A DNA stretch of 64,000 bases from Stenotrophomonas sp. ZAC14D1_NAIMI4_1 (GTDB taxonomy: Bacteria > Pseudomonadota > Gammaproteobacteria > Xanthomonadales > Xanthomonadaceae), in NCBI RefSeq assembly GCF_003086775.1, contig NZ_CP026001.1, positions 1,824,407 to 1,888,406 of the forward strand. The letters run 5' to 3'. The notes beneath the pieces are model-generated. The model was not told the DNA's origin, ran no database searches, and saw only the letters and a list, made by a program, of their open reading frames with translations. Made by a program: the position numbers and the translations under genes. Below are positions 18,211 to 27,858 of this stretch, one piece after another (position 1 is the first letter of the stretch; each line of letters starts with the position of its first letter).

Positions 18211-19356
18211 ATGAAGCGCCCGCTGCTGCTGTTGCTGGCGTGCGCCGGCCTGTGGCTGGCTGCATGCTCATCCTCGATCACCGCCTCGTCCACCTCGCTC
18301 AGCGACCAGCTGGTCGCGCCCGGTGGCGTGTCCACCCTGCTGGACCAGCCGCGCATCGCCGCGGCCATCGCCGAGCTGCCCAACCGCCATGGCTTCCTGC
18401 CGGGGCGCGACAACGTGCCGATCTTCTGGCGCGTCTTCGACCCGGGCGATTACGGCGCCCGCTACCACTACCTGCCGCAGCGCCATGAAAACGGCCAGCC
18501 GTTGGATACCGGGCTGAGCCTGTCGGTGCCGCAGCCGTTCCATGCGCAGGCGCCGCGCGGCACCGTGGTGCTGCTGCACGGCTGGATGATGAATGGTGAT
18601 TCGATGCTGCCGTGGTCGTTGCAGCTGGCCGAGTCGGGCTACCGCGTGGTCACCCTGGACCTGCGCAACCACGGGCAGTCCGGGCGCGGCCCGTCGGGCT
18701 ACGGCACCTACGAATCGGATGACGTGGTCGATGTCATCGGCGAGCTGCGTGCGCGTGGTGAGGTCGCCGGGCCGCTGTACCTGTTCGGCGTGTCCTACGG
18801 CGCCGCGACGGCGGTGTTCACTGCAGACAAGCTGGGCGACCAGGTGGCCGGCGTGGTGGCGATGGAGTCGTTCGCCAATGCCGGCGTGGCGATCCGCACG
18901 ATGATCCCGCACCTGATGGCCTTGCAGCCGGAGGGGTTGAAGGCGCAGGCAGTGGCGTCCTACGCTCGCTGGCGTTATGGCGGCCAGGACATCAACCAGG
19001 TGATCGCCGCGGCCAGCCGCCGCATCGACGTCGACCTGGACCAGGTGGACGTCGCCCGCGCGCTGGCCGATACCCGCGCCTGCGTGCTGCTGCTGCACGG
19101 GCAGGGCGACCAGCACATCCCGGTCAGCCAGGGTCGCGAGCTCGCCCTGGCCAATCCGCGCGCGCACTACATCGAGATGCGCGGCGAAGACCACATCACC
19201 CTGCCGCTGCGGCTGGACCTGCTGGCCGGCGTGGTCGATGACTGGATGGCCCAGGACGAACACCATCCCCGCGCAACCTGCCCGGCGCCGCAGCTGCCGG
19301 CGCAGGCCGAGTGGCTGGTGCGCGATACCGCTGCCGCTGCGCCCACCCGCAGCTGA
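18211..19356 (+). CDS. Alpha/beta-hydrolase lipoprotein
   Basis: 381-residue predicted lipoprotein hydrolase. ATG at 18211 gives a signal with lipobox LAAC (Cys at residue about 19). The hydrolase fold shows an oxyanion strand VVLLHGWMM, the nucleophile elbow GVSYGAA, an acid in LLHGQGDQHIP and the catalytic His in GEDHITLPL. The substrate is not predictable; esterase or peptidase activity is possible. It is divergent from the cytochrome operon and convergent with the MFS gene. Confidence 0.8.
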   Translation: MKRPLLLLLACAGLWLAACSSSITASSTSLSDQLVAPGGVSTLLDQPRIAAAIAELPNRHGFLPGRDNVPIFWRVFDPGDYGARYHYLPQRHENGQPLDTGLSLSVPQPFHAQAPRGTVVLLHGWMMNGDSMLPWSLQLAESGYRVVTLDLRNHGQSGRGPSGYGTYESDDVVDVIGELRARGEVAGPLYLFGVSYGAATAVFTADKLGDQVAGVVAMESFANAGVAIRTMIPHLMALQPEGLKAQAVASYARWRYGGQDINQVIAAASRRIDVDLDQVDVARALADTRACVLLLHGQGDQHIPVSQGRELALANPRAHYIEMRGEDHITLPLRLDLLAGVVDDWMAQDEHHPRATCPAPQLPAQAEWLVRDTAAAAPTRS

Positions 19357-19365
19357 CGTTCTTCC

Positions 19366-20505
19366 TTACGGCAGGCGGCGTGCCAGCGCCCGGGCGGAGG
19401 CGGCCACGCCCAGCAGCAGCGCTGCCACGCACAGGAAGGCGAAGCCCAGGGTGGTGAGGTGGGCCAGCCCGCCGATCGCTGCCGGGCCGGCGAGGATGCC
19501 CGCATAGCCCAGCGTGGTCACGGCCGTGATCGCAATGCTCTCAGGCATCGCACGCTGCTGGCCGGCCATCGAGAACAGCGCCGGTACGATGTTGGCGCAG
19601 CCCAGGCCGACCATCACGTAGCCCGCCAGCGCCACCGCGAAGGAAGGCACCAGCGTGGCCAGGGCGAAGCCCGTGGCTGCGGTGATGCCCCCCAGCACGA
19701 TCGTGCGCGTACGGCCCAGGCGCTCGACGATGCCGTCGCCGAACAGGCGCATCGCGGTCATCGCCAGGGTGAACACCGCGAAGCCGGCGCCGGCCTGGTC
19801 GCGCGGCACCTGCCGCACTTCGGCCAGGAACACCGCGCTCCAGTCCAGCATCGAGCCTTCGGCGAGGAACACGATGAAGGCCAGCACGCTGATGAACAGC
19901 ACCACGCCATGCGGAACGGCCAGCATCGGTCCGTCATGGGCGATGCGCTGCGGGCGCCAGTGCGGTGCCGACAGCAATGCCACCACGAGCATGGCTGCCA
20001 CCGACAGCAGGGCCGCCATCCACAGCGGCGTGCCCAGCAACAGCAGGCCGGTCATGCAGCCGGCACCGACGAAGCCGCCGATGCTGTAGAACGCGTGGAA
20101 GCCGGACATCATCGCGCGACCGGCATCGCGTTCGACCGCGACGGCCTGCATGTTCATCGTGCAGTCCATCGCGCCAACGCCGGCACCGAACAGGAACAGG
20201 GCCGCACCCAGTGCCAGCGGCGATGGCGCGAGCGCCAGCAGTGGCAGGGCCAGCAGGATCAACGCCGTGGTGATGACCATCAGGCGACGGCACCCCAGGC
20301 GTCCACTCAACGCGCCGGCCAAGGGCATCGCCAGCAGCGAGCCCAGGCCCAGGCAGAGCAGCACCGCGCCCAGGCTGGCATCGGACAGGCCGGCCTTGGC
20401 CTTGGCATAGGGCACCATCGGCGCCCAGGCGGCGGTGGCAAAGCCGGGAATGAAGAAGGCGGCGCGGGTGGCGTGCTGCTGGGCACGCGGGGAAGAAGGC
20501 GTCAT
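19366..20505 (-). CDS. MFS transporter, YbjJ-like
   Basis: 379-residue 12-helix major facilitator protein. Motifs include GSLLAMPLAGALSGRLGCRR (motif A-like after helix 2) and a conserved acidic/Asn patch GAMDCTMNMQAVAVER typical of the YbjJ/fucose-permease-like branch. The substrate is unknown. A perfect LacI-type palindrome lies 32 bases upstream of the start codon, suggesting regulation by a sugar-responsive repressor and hence possible sugar transport. Confidence 0.8.
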   Translation of the reverse strand: MTPSSPRAQQHATRAAFFIPGFATAAWAPMVPYAKAKAGLSDASLGAVLLCLGLGSLLAMPLAGALSGRLGCRRLMVITTALILLALPLLALAPSPLALGAALFLFGAGVGAMDCTMNMQAVAVERDAGRAMMSGFHAFYSIGGFVGAGCMTGLLLLGTPLWMAALLSVAAMLVVALLSAPHWRPQRIAHDGPMLAVPHGVVLFISVLAFIVFLAEGSMLDWSAVFLAEVRQVPRDQAGAGFAVFTLAMTAMRLFGDGIVERLGRTRTIVLGGITAATGFALATLVPSFAVALAGYVMVGLGCANIVPALFSMAGQQRAMPESIAITAVTTLGYAGILAGPAAIGGLAHLTTLGFAFLCVAALLLGVAASARALARRLP

Positions 20506-20536
20506 GCGCAGGGAAGGCTCCGGAGGATCCCGGCCA

Positions 20537-20550
20537 TGAAAACGTTTTCA
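20537..20550. promoter_or_regulatory. LacI-family type operator
   Basis: TGAAAACGTTTTCA is a perfect 14-bp palindrome with the central CG typical of LacI/GalR-family operators. It lies 32 bases upstream of the MFS transporter start. A 13/14 match occurs at 52824-52837 in front of the sugar ATPase. Confidence 0.65.
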
Positions 20551-20623
20551 GATCGGCCGGGCAAGTGCCATTTGTGTCATTCCAGTGCGAATACGAATGC
20601 AGCGTCGCCCGTCGCACACGCAA

Positions 20624-20655
20624 AGGCCCGCGATACCGATGGGTATCGCGGGCCT
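20624..20655 (-). terminator. Terminator of the pirin gene
   Basis: A perfect 14-bp stem (AGGCCCGCGATACC at 20624-20637, GGTATCGCGGGCCT at 20642-20655) with a 4-nt loop lies 23 bases after the pirin stop codon, followed on the minus strand by a short TTT run. Confidence 0.65.
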
Positions 20656-20678
20656 CGCGGCAGGGTACTGCCTGGTGC

Positions 20679-21380
20679 TTACAGCGGCAGGTCGAACACC
20701 AGCACTTCAGCGTCGTTGCCGTTCTCCAGGGTCAGCTGGGCCTCGTCGCTGACCTGCAGCGCATCACCGGCGTCGAGGGTGATGCCGTTGACCTGCAGCT
20801 GGCCACGGGCGACCTGCACATAGGCGCCACGGCCGTTGCCCAGTGCGTGGTGCAGCTTCTGGCTGCCATCGAGGATGGTGGCGTAGATGCGGGCGTCCTG
20901 CTGGATGCGCAGCGAACCGTCGGCGCCATCGGGCGAGGCGATCAGGCGCAGCTGGCCGCGCTTGGTCTCCGGCGCGAAGTGGGTCTCGCGGTACGACGGC
21001 TCGATGTTCTCGCTGGCCGGGAAGACCCAGATCTGCAGGAAGTGCACCGGATCAGTGGCCGAGTGGTTGAACTCGCTGTGGCTGACACCGCTGCCGGCAC
21101 TCATCACCTGCACGTCGCCGTAGCGCAGCACCGAGCCGGTGCCCATCGAGTCCTTGTGCTCCAGCGCACCGCCCAGCACGTAGGAAATGATTTCCATGTT
21201 GCTGTGGCTGTGGGTGCCGAAGCCCTGGCCGCCGATGACCTTGTCTTCGTTGATGACGCGCAGCGGGCCGAAGCTGACGTAGCGCGGATCGTAGTAGCCG
21301 GCGAAGGAGAAGGTGTGGCGGGAAGACAGCCAGCCATGCTCGGCCAGGCCACGGGTAGCGCTCTTGCGGATCTGCAGCAT
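20679..21380 (-). CDS. Pirin family protein
   Basis: 233-residue bicupin of the pirin family (YhhW-like; some members are quercetin 2,3-dioxygenases). ATG at 21380 follows GGAGAAAT at good spacing; the longer frame to 21470 has no such support. The N-terminal cupin carries the metal-binding signature GFGTHSHSNMEIISYVLGG with further ligands in GSGVSHSEFN. It is divergent from a LysR regulator that probably controls it. Confidence 0.88.
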   Translation of the reverse strand: MLQIRKSATRGLAEHGWLSSRHTFSFAGYYDPRYVSFGPLRVINEDKVIGGQGFGTHSHSNMEIISYVLGGALEHKDSMGTGSVLRYGDVQVMSAGSGVSHSEFNHSATDPVHFLQIWVFPASENIEPSYRETHFAPETKRGQLRLIASPDGADGSLRIQQDARIYATILDGSQKLHHALGNGRGAYVQVARGQLQVNGITLDAGDALQVSDEAQLTLENGNDAEVLVFDLPL

Positions 21381-21507
21381 GATGATTTCTCCTTGTTCGA
21401 TGGTTTCGATGGGGCGGGGTGGGCCGGTGGCCGCTGTGTTTCCCCGTTGGAGAGAAGTATCCGCTTGCACCCCGGGTTTGAAAAACGGATAGTTTTGACA
21501 GCCATCA

Positions 21508-21520
21508 TCGAAAATTTCGA
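21508..21520. promoter_or_regulatory. Palindrome at the LysR gene start
   Basis: TCGAAAATTTCGA is a perfect inverted repeat ending directly before the LysR ATG at 21521, in the 140-bp region between the divergent pirin and LysR genes. It may be an autoregulatory operator; its overlap with the ribosome-binding region fits repression. Confidence 0.4.
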
Positions 21521-22435
21521 ATGCTCAAGCTCAGCCTCGACGCCCTGCAGATCCTGGACGCCATCGACCGCCGCGGCTCGTTTGCCGGCGCCGGCAAGGC
21601 CCTGCACAAGGTGCCCTCGACCATCTCTTACACCGTGGCCAAGCTGGAGGAGGACCTGGGCGTGCAGCTGTTCGATCGGGTCGGCCCCCGTGCGGAGCCG
21701 ACCGAGGCCGGCCGCGCCCTGCTGGACGAGGGCCGCCACCTGCTGCGTGCCGCCCGCGAACTGGAGCTGCGGGTGCGCCGGGTGGCCTCCGGCTGGGAGG
21801 CTGAGCTGACCCTGGCGGTGGATTCGATGTTCCCGACCTGGCTGCTTGGGCCGGACATCGCTGCGTTTCGTGGGATTGAAGCGCCGACGCGCCTGCGGCT
21901 GTTCGGTGAAGCGCTGTCAGGTACCTGGGAAGCGCTGCTGGATCGCCGTGCCGACCTGCTGGTGGGTGCCGCGGGCGAAGGCCCCAGTGGTGGTGGCTAT
22001 GTCGTGGAACCGCTGGGCAGCGTCGATTTCGTGTTTGCGGTAGCGCCGGATCATCCGTTGGCGCAGGTGCCGGGCGTGCTGGGCCGCGAGCAGCTGGCCG
22101 AGCATTGCGCGATCGCGGTGTCCGATTCCGCGCGCCGCTTGCTGCCGCGGACGGTGGGCTTGTTGATGGGCCAGGAAATGCTGACGGTGCCGGACATGGC
22201 CAGCAAGTTGAAGCTGCAGTGCCAGGGCGTGGGCTTCGGTTTCCTGCCCGGGCCGTGTGCACGCGCGGCGGTAGCGCGCGGCCAGCTGGTGATCCGCGAG
22301 GTGGAGGAACCCAAGCCGGAGGAGACATTCTGGCTGGCGTGGCGCACGGGTGAGGATGGTGCGGCATTGCGCTGGTGGCGCGAGCGGTTGCGCAGGCCGG
22401 AGCTGCTGGCGCAGTGGTGGCAGGCGGTGGGGTAG
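21521..22435 (+). CDS. LysR-family transcriptional regulator
   Basis: 304 residues. N-terminal winged helix-turn-helix (residues about 4-63: LQILDAIDRRGSFAGAGKAL, SYTVAKLEEDLGVQLFDR) and a C-terminal effector domain. This is the YhaJ-like branch judging by the SLDALQILDAID start. It is divergent from pirin, the usual arrangement of a LysR activator with its target. The stop codon TAG is part of the GTAG of a repeat that begins at 22432. Confidence 0.9.
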   Translation: MLKLSLDALQILDAIDRRGSFAGAGKALHKVPSTISYTVAKLEEDLGVQLFDRVGPRAEPTEAGRALLDEGRHLLRAARELELRVRRVASGWEAELTLAVDSMFPTWLLGPDIAAFRGIEAPTRLRLFGEALSGTWEALLDRRADLLVGAAGEGPSGGGYVVEPLGSVDFVFAVAPDHPLAQVPGVLGREQLAEHCAIAVSDSARRLLPRTVGLLMGQEMLTVPDMASKLKLQCQGVGFGFLPGPCARAAVARGQLVIREVEEPKPEETFWLAWRTGEDGAALRWWRERLRRPELLAQWWQAVG

Positions 22436-22808
22436 ATCCACGCCATGCGTGGATGAGGGTCTTGTTTGCAGGGCTTGCAGCCCTGCACCTGCCGAAGCCG
22501 AAGCAACAGCAACAGCTGGTTATCCGTGGGATGGCGGGGTGGGTCCGGTTGAGGGGGACGCCGTAAATACGTCCATGTAGGCTCGGTCGCCGCATCCATG
22601 CGGCTCACGCCCCCTCAACCGGCCCCACCCCGCCTTCGACAGACTTCCGCGATCTGTTGGAGCCTGCTGTTGATGGTGGTGGGTGCCGACCGTTGGTCGG
22701 CACGGGGTTGGATCTGGTAGGTGTCGACCTTGGTCGACACAGTAGAGCCACGCCATGCGTGGATGATTCATTCGATATCTGACAGATGTGCCGACCAACG
22801 GTCGGCAC
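22432..22808. repeat. SMAG-type hairpins in a repeat-filled gap
   Basis: The 633 bases between the LysR gene and the tRNA-Arg array hold no gene. GTAG-type or related hairpins are seen at 22432-22456, 22683-22703, 22717-22740, 22742-22765 and 22788-22808. The whole block is also arranged as a large inverted repeat: 22635-22703 resembles the reverse complement of 22788-22850, and outside these lie two copies of a longer palindrome described separately. Confidence 0.8.
22533..22634. repeat. Long palindromic element, copy A
   Basis: Arms 22533-22557 and 22610-22634 pair over 25 positions with one mismatch. The core between them begins GACGCCGTAAA and contains a second hairpin (CCGCATCCATGCGG). 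The core and the flanks (GTGGGATGGCGGGG... and ...CCCCGCCTTCGACAG) match copy B, but the inner arm sequence does not. Confidence 0.75.
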
Positions 22809-22849
22809 CCACCACCAGCAGGTTCCAACAGCCGAGGGGATCTGTCGAA

Positions 22850-22951
22850 GGCGGGGCACTGTGGGTTTGCGGCGTGTGAGCCGCATGGATGCGGCGACCA
22901 AGCCCCCATGGATGGCTTTACGGCGTCCCCGCACACCCACAGTGCCCCGCC
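22850..22951. repeat. Long palindromic element, copy B
   Basis: It lies in opposite orientation to copy A. Arms 22850-22872 and 22929-22951 pair over 23 positions with one mismatch. Read on the minus strand, the core is GACGCCGTAAAGCCATCCAT followed by the CCGCATCCATGCGG hairpin. Flanks and core are those of copy A; the arms are a different sequence. Confidence 0.75.
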
Positions 22952-23028
22952 ATCCCACGGAATGCCGCTTCGGCTTTTGAAGTTGACGTTGCCTCTGCAG
23001 GTGCAGGGCGCAGCCCTGCCGAAAACAC

Positions 23029-23060
23029 AAAAAAAAACAGCAGGCCGGAGCCTGCTGTTT
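23029..23060 (-). terminator. Terminator of the tRNA-Arg array
   Basis: On the minus strand the stem AAACAGCAGGC/GCCTGCTGTTT is followed by a run of nine T. It starts 9 bases after the CCA end of the last tRNA-Arg and is a typical intrinsic terminator. Confidence 0.9.
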
Positions 23061-23068
23061 CGGTGTAA

Positions 23069-23145
23069 TGGTGCGCCCGGAGAGATTCGAACTCCCGACC
23101 GCCTGGTTCGTAGCCAGGTACTCTATCCAACTGAGCTACGGGCGC
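23069..23145 (-). tRNA. tRNA-Arg(ACG), third of three
   Basis: 77 nt including the encoded CCA. The minus strand starts GCGCCCGTAGCTCAGTTGGA; the anticodon stem CCTGG/CCAGG encloses CTACGAA (anticodon ACG), the T-arm has GGTTCGAATC-type sequence and the acceptor stem is GCGCCCG/CGGGCGC. It is the promoter-distal copy, followed by the terminator, and is identical to the other two copies. Confidence 0.97.
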
Positions 23146-23177
23146 CAATTACATAAACTTGTTGTGTTGATCGTGTG

Positions 23178-23254
23178 TGGTGCGCCCGGAGAGATTCGAA
23201 CTCCCGACCGCCTGGTTCGTAGCCAGGTACTCTATCCAACTGAGCTACGGGCGC
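23178..23254 (-). tRNA. tRNA-Arg(ACG), second of three
   Basis: Identical in sequence to the copies at 23069-23145 and 23326-23402, with encoded CCA. Spacers of 32 and 71 bases separate the copies and differ in sequence, so the array probably arose by tandem duplication with older spacers. Confidence 0.97.
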
Positions 23255-23325
23255 GCGGTACACAATCAATTTTGTTACTACATTTTACTGCATCTTCCAG
23301 CGGCGGATGCTGGAAGCCTGTCGAG

Positions 23326-23402
23326 TGGTGCGCCCGGAGAGATTCGAACTCCCGACCGCCTGGTTCGTAGCCAGGTACTCTATCCAACTGAGCTACGGGC
23401 GC
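23326..23402 (-). tRNA. tRNA-Arg(ACG), first of three
   Basis: Promoter-proximal copy, identical to the others. Its first ten bases overlap the last codons and TAG stop of the upstream hydrolase gene (stop at 23393-23395). Confidence 0.97.
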
Positions 23403-24315
23403 CCTGCGACAGGAGCGGAATTATGCGGATGTCGGCGGCTGCCGTCAACGCTTTTGTGAAAATTTTCATTCAACTGAATGAAAAAGTGCTCAGCCACGGC
23501 ATCCGGCGCCTTCATCCAGGCGAAGTGATCCGCACGCGTACCCAGTTCCTGCGCGGAAAGCACGCGCACGCGTGAGGCCACATTCGGCAGCTTCGCCAGC
23601 AGCGCCTGCATCGACCCGAGGGGCGCGAACCAGTCATCGGCCATCAGTACCGCCTGCGCGCTGCCATGGATGCGCGTCAACTGCGCATCGAGGTCTTCGT
23701 GCATGCCGACGGCGGCGTAATGGTTGTTCAGGCCCACGCGCGCCCAGTCGGCGATCAGCCCGCGTGCCTCGGTGCCGCCAAAGCCGAGGCGGCGGCCGTG
23801 CAGTACCCCTTGCCGGCGCGCGATCCACGGCAGGAAGCGGTAGAACAGCGGCAGCAGCCAGCCGCGCGGCGGCGGGAACACGCGCCAGAACGGCGTGCCG
23901 CTGGCCGCCAGCCACAAGCGCTGGAATCGATCCGCAGTGCGGCCCGCATGCAGGCAGGCCAGCTGCCCGCCCAGGCTGTGCCCGCCGATGATCCACGGGA
24001 GCGCAGCCTCTGCTTCGTCTTCGCGGCCCAGCACGGCCTGGCTGGCCGGCAGGTCCTGTTCGAGGATCTCGCGGTAACCCCAGTCCGCCGTGCGCGAAGG
24101 GCGCAGGGAACTGCTGCCGTTGCCGCGCCACTCATGCAGGTAGACAGCGATCCCACGCGCTGCCAGTGCCTGCGCCAGCGGCACGTAGTGGCGTGCGGCC
24201 ACGCCCAGTGCCGGCAGCCACAGCAGGCGGGCCAGTGGCCGTGGCGGCACGCAGGCGATGATTTCGTAACGGTGGCCATCGCCGCTGTCCACGGCGATCG
24301 TGCGCGGCGTATCGC

Positions 24316-24319
<4 letters not shown>
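23393..24319 (-). CDS. Alpha/beta-fold hydrolase
   Basis: 308-residue cytoplasmic hydrolase. ATG at 24319 overlaps the thiD stop as ATGA, which fixes the start. Nucleophile elbow GGHSLGGQ near residue 115, acid region LMADDWFAPLGS and the His region RADHFAWMK. The last 20 or so residues (…HPHNSAPVAGRP) are encoded across the tRNA-Arg promoter and end inside the first tRNA, so the tail probably has little function. Cotranscribed with thiD; its substrate is unknown. Confidence 0.8.
23420..23448 (-). promoter_or_regulatory. Promoter of the tRNA-Arg array
   Basis: On the minus strand TTGACG (23448-23443) and CATAAT (23425-23420) are separated by 17 bases, with the predicted start about 10 bases before the first tRNA. 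The promoter lies inside the 3' coding end of the hydrolase gene. Confidence 0.75.
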
Positions 24320-25125
<806 letters not shown>

Positions 25126-25157
25126 GCCTCGATTGTGCCGTGGTCCCGCCTGTGAAA

Positions 25158-25182
25158 GTAGATCCACGCCATGCGCGGATGC
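25158..25182 (+). repeat. SMAG-type hairpin
   Basis: GTAGATCCACGCCATGCGCGGATG lies in the 64-base gap between thiD and the DUF1275 gene; it is a near-copy of the repeat at 22432. Confidence 0.8.
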
Positions 25183-25189
25183 CCCCGGT

Positions 25190-25858
25190 TCAATGCCGCC
25201 AGCGCGCCCACTGCTGGTAGAGCACATAGACGATACCGGTCAGCCCGGTCAGCAGGGCGGGGGCGAGCAGGGCGTCGTAGCGGAAATGCATGAACAACCA
25301 GGCACCGAGAATGCCGCCGCCGAGGAAGCCGCTGATGATCAGCCCGCTCAGGGTCAGCCGGCGGACCTGCAGCGGCAGGCCGCGCAGCAGGTGGCCCAGG
25401 CCGATGCCGAGATCGGTGAACATGCCGCTCAGATGGGTGGTGCGCACCACGGCGCCGCTGAAGGTGGTGGCCATCGCGTTCTGCAGGCCGCACGCCATGG
25501 CAGCGGCCAGCGCACCCCAGATCTGCTGCTGTTCGAACAGCGGAATGGCCACCAGCAGCAGCGCCGATTCGATCGCCAGGGCCACGCCGTAGCGCCGGCC
25601 CAGCTGCAGCGTGTTGTCCTGGATCAGCAGGCCGCTGAGCATCGCGCCCAGCGAGAACGCGATCAGCAGGCCCCACAGGTGGCCGACCGCGCGCCAGTCA
25701 CCCTGGGCGATGGCCATGCCCAGCTGGCTCGTGCTGCCGGTCATGTGGCTCACCGCCTGGTGCTCGAAGCCCAGGAAGCCCACCACGTTGACCATGCCGG
25801 CCACGCTGGACAGCGCCACCGCGCCGATCCAGACCCAGGTGGGCAGGCGTATTCCCAT
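25190..25858 (-). CDS. DUF1275 (YoaK-like) membrane protein
   Basis: 222-residue inner-membrane protein with about six predicted helices. The family signature is visible: [27 protein letters not shown] near the N-terminus and [22 protein letters not shown] in the middle. The function of the family is not established. It is closely followed upstream by a lipoprotein gene on the same strand (9-base gap). Confidence 0.88.
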   Translation of the reverse strand: MGIRLPTWVWIGAVALSSVAGMVNVVGFLGFEHQAVSHMTGSTSQLGMAIAQGDWRAVGHLWGLLIAFSLGAMLSGLLIQDNTLQLGRRYGVALAIESALLLVAIPLFEQQQIWGALAAAMACGLQNAMATTFSGAVVRTTHLSGMFTDLGIGLGHLLRGLPLQVRRLTLSGLIISGFLGGGILGAWLFMHFRYDALLAPALLTGLTGIVYVLYQQWARWRH

Positions 25859-25867
25859 GCCGCCGCC

Positions 25868-26377
25868 TCAGGGCGACGGCACTTTGCCGCCGTTGAACTG
25901 CAGGTCGCTGAAGGTGCCGGTGGCCGGATCGAACACCGCACCCCAGAACTGCCGGCCGCCATCGCAGACGCGGATCGCTTCGCGGGCGGGGTTGCTGCCG
26001 GCGCCTTCAGGCAGGTGGAAAGCGTTGATGTAGATCAGCTGCTGGCCGCCGCTTTCGATGCCCACGTACTGGCGGTCGAAATCCAGTACGTGCGGCACCT
26101 GGGCTTCCAGCGAGGACAGCTTGGCTTCCATCTGGTCCACCTGCTGCCGGCTGGGTGCCCAGTAGCCGCTTACCCGCCCGGCCTCGCGGCCGGGGCTGGT
26201 GCGCGAGCAGGTGTCCAGCACCTGCGCGGCGATGGCGGGGCGGGTCACCACCCACGATTGGCCGGTACGCTCGGCGGTCGGCACGCTGGCCGGGCCGCGC
26301 GTGGTGGTGCAGGCGGCCAGTGCGGCTGCGAGGGTGATCGCAGCCGTGGGCAGCAGCAGGCGGGTGCAACGTTTCAC
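25868..26377 (-). CDS. Hypothetical lipoprotein
   Basis: 169 residues with lipobox LAAC (Cys near residue 23). The GTG start at 26377 overlaps the PhoH stop and follows GGAGG at 5 bases, which decides the start. The mature part has two further cysteines ([10 protein letters not shown] and IRVCDGG) that could form a disulfide. I recognise no domain with certainty. It is translationally coupled to the PhoH-family gene. Confidence 0.7.
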   Translation of the reverse strand: MKRCTRLLLPTAAITLAAALAACTTTRGPASVPTAERTGQSWVVTRPAIAAQVLDTCSRTSPGREAGRVSGYWAPSRQQVDQMEAKLSSLEAQVPHVLDFDRQYVGIESGGQQLIYINAFHLPEGAGSNPAREAIRVCDGGRQFWGAVFDPATGTFSDLQFNGGKVPSP

Positions 26378-27774
26378 AACACCTCCGAAGCGTAATCGGC
26401 CAGGCGCGAACGTTCGCCGCGGCGCAGGGTGATGTGCGCACTATGCGGCCAGTTCTTGAAGCGGTCCACCGCGTAGGTCAGGCCAGAGGTGGTTTCGGTC
26501 AGGTACGGGGTGTCGATCTGCTCGACGTTGCCCAGGCAGACGATCTTGGTGCCGGGGCCGGCACGGGTGATCAACGTCTTCATCTGCTTCGGGGTGAGGT
26601 TCTGCGCTTCATCCAGGATCAGGTAGCGCGACAGGAAGGTGCGCCCGCGCATGAAGTTCATCGAGCGGATCTTGATGCGGCTGGCCAGCAGGTCGTTGGT
26701 GGCCTGGCGGCCCCAGGTGCCGCCTTCCTGGTTGTGGGTGAGCACTTCCAGGTTGTCGGTCAGCGCGCCCATCCACGGCGTCATCTTTTCTTCTTCGGTA
26801 CCCGGCAGGAAGCCGATGTCCTCGCCCACGCTGACCGTGGCGCGGGTCATGATGATCTCGCGGTAACGCTGCTGGTCCATCGTCTGCGCCAAGCCGGCGG
26901 CCAGCGCCAGCAGGGTCTTGCCGGTGCCGGCGGTGCCGAGCAGGGTGACGAAGTCGATCTCCGGGTCCATCAGTGCGTTGAGCGCGAAGTTCTGCTCGCG
27001 GTTGCGCGCGCTGATACCCCACACGGCGTGGCTGCCGTGGCGGAAATCATCGACCAGCGACAGCACCACCTTGCCATCGCCGACCACGCGGCTCACGCGC
27101 AGTTCGACCTCGTCTTCGCCGGGCAGGTAGACGTACTGGTTCGGGTACCACTCCTCGCCATCCTGCGCGAGGATCTCGTAATGCGTGCGGCCCTTGTCGC
27201 TCCAGCTGCGCAGGTCCTCGCCGTGGCGCTTCCAGAAGTCTTCCGGCAGCTCGGTGGCGCCGGTGTAGAGCAGGCTGAAATCGTCCAGCGCGCGGTCGTT
27301 TTCGTAGTCCTCGGACACGATGCCGGCGATGGCGGCCTTGATCCGCAGGTTGATGTCCTTGGAAACGAACACCACCGGCAGGTCGGGGGTTTCTTCCTTC
27401 AGCGCCAGGATCGCGCCAAGGATGGCGTTGTCCGGGATGACCTTGCCGAAGCTCTTGCCCGCATCGAAATGGCTGGTCTGGAAGCGCAGCTTGCCGGCGC
27501 TCTGCTTGCCGCGCAGCTGCAGGCCGTTCGGGCGCTCCAGCGGAATGCCGTCGGCCAGGTTGTCCAGGCCCGATTCCTGCACCAGCTCATTGAGGAAGCG
27601 GCTCACCTGGCGGGCGTTGCGGCTCGCTTCGGAGGTGCCCTTCTTGCCGTTGTCCAGCTCCTCGATCACCTGCATGGGCAGGTAGACGTCATGTTCCTCG
27701 AACTTGAACAGCGCGGTGGGATCGTGCATCAGCACGTTGGTATCCAGCACGTAGATGCGCTTGCCTCGGGTCAT
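26374..27774 (-). CDS. PhoH family protein with N-terminal PIN domain
   Basis: 466 residues. N-terminal PIN nuclease domain ([16 protein letters not shown], residues about 6-150, with further acidic residues such as [11 protein letters not shown]) and a C-terminal PhoH ATPase (Walker A GTAGTGKT, Walker B-like YLILDEAQN). PIN-PhoH proteins act as RNA helicase/ribonucleases in toxin-antitoxin or stress settings. ATG at 27774 is preferred over 27780 because AGGAA is then 6 bases away. No antitoxin gene is adjacent. Confidence 0.92.
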   Translation of the reverse strand: MTRGKRIYVLDTNVLMHDPTALFKFEEHDVYLPMQVIEELDNGKKGTSEASRNARQVSRFLNELVQESGLDNLADGIPLERPNGLQLRGKQSAGKLRFQTSHFDAGKSFGKVIPDNAILGAILALKEETPDLPVVFVSKDINLRIKAAIAGIVSEDYENDRALDDFSLLYTGATELPEDFWKRHGEDLRSWSDKGRTHYEILAQDGEEWYPNQYVYLPGEDEVELRVSRVVGDGKVVLSLVDDFRHGSHAVWGISARNREQNFALNALMDPEIDFVTLLGTAGTGKTLLALAAGLAQTMDQQRYREIIMTRATVSVGEDIGFLPGTEEEKMTPWMGALTDNLEVLTHNQEGGTWGRQATNDLLASRIKIRSMNFMRGRTFLSRYLILDEAQNLTPKQMKTLITRAGPGTKIVCLGNVEQIDTPYLTETTSGLTYAVDRFKNWPHSAHITLRRGERSRLADYASEVL

Positions 27775-27799
27775 CGTCATTTCCTGGTTACGGACAGGG

Positions 27800-27836
27800 A
27801 AAAACCACCACGACCTGCTGCAGGGCAGGGTGGTGG
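27800..27836 (-). terminator. Terminator of the peroxiredoxin gene
   Basis: On the minus strand CCACCAC (27836-27830) pairs with GTGGTGG (27811-27805), with an inner CCTGC/GCAGG stem, and is followed by TTTTT, 22 bases after the bcp stop. Confidence 0.8.
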
Positions 27837-27858
27837 CGGACACAGTGGGCGTTGGAAC

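Noticed and set aside
20537..20550. FNR or CRP site
   Set aside because: Sequence TGAAAACGTTTTCA lacks the TTGAT and TGTGA half-sites; central CG symmetry fits LacI-family operators better.
22432..22951. CRISPR array or integron attC cluster
   Set aside because: Repeats are inverted, unequal in spacing and lack spacer periodicity; no GTTRRRY attC core and no cas or integron integrase gene.
23069..23402. tRNA-Arg array as an integration site of a mobile element
   Set aside because: No integrase, no direct repeat of a tRNA 3' end outside the array and no atypical genes nearby.
25126..25189. TPP riboswitch for thiD
   Set aside because: The 64-base gap holds only a SMAG hairpin and none of the conserved thi-box sequence.
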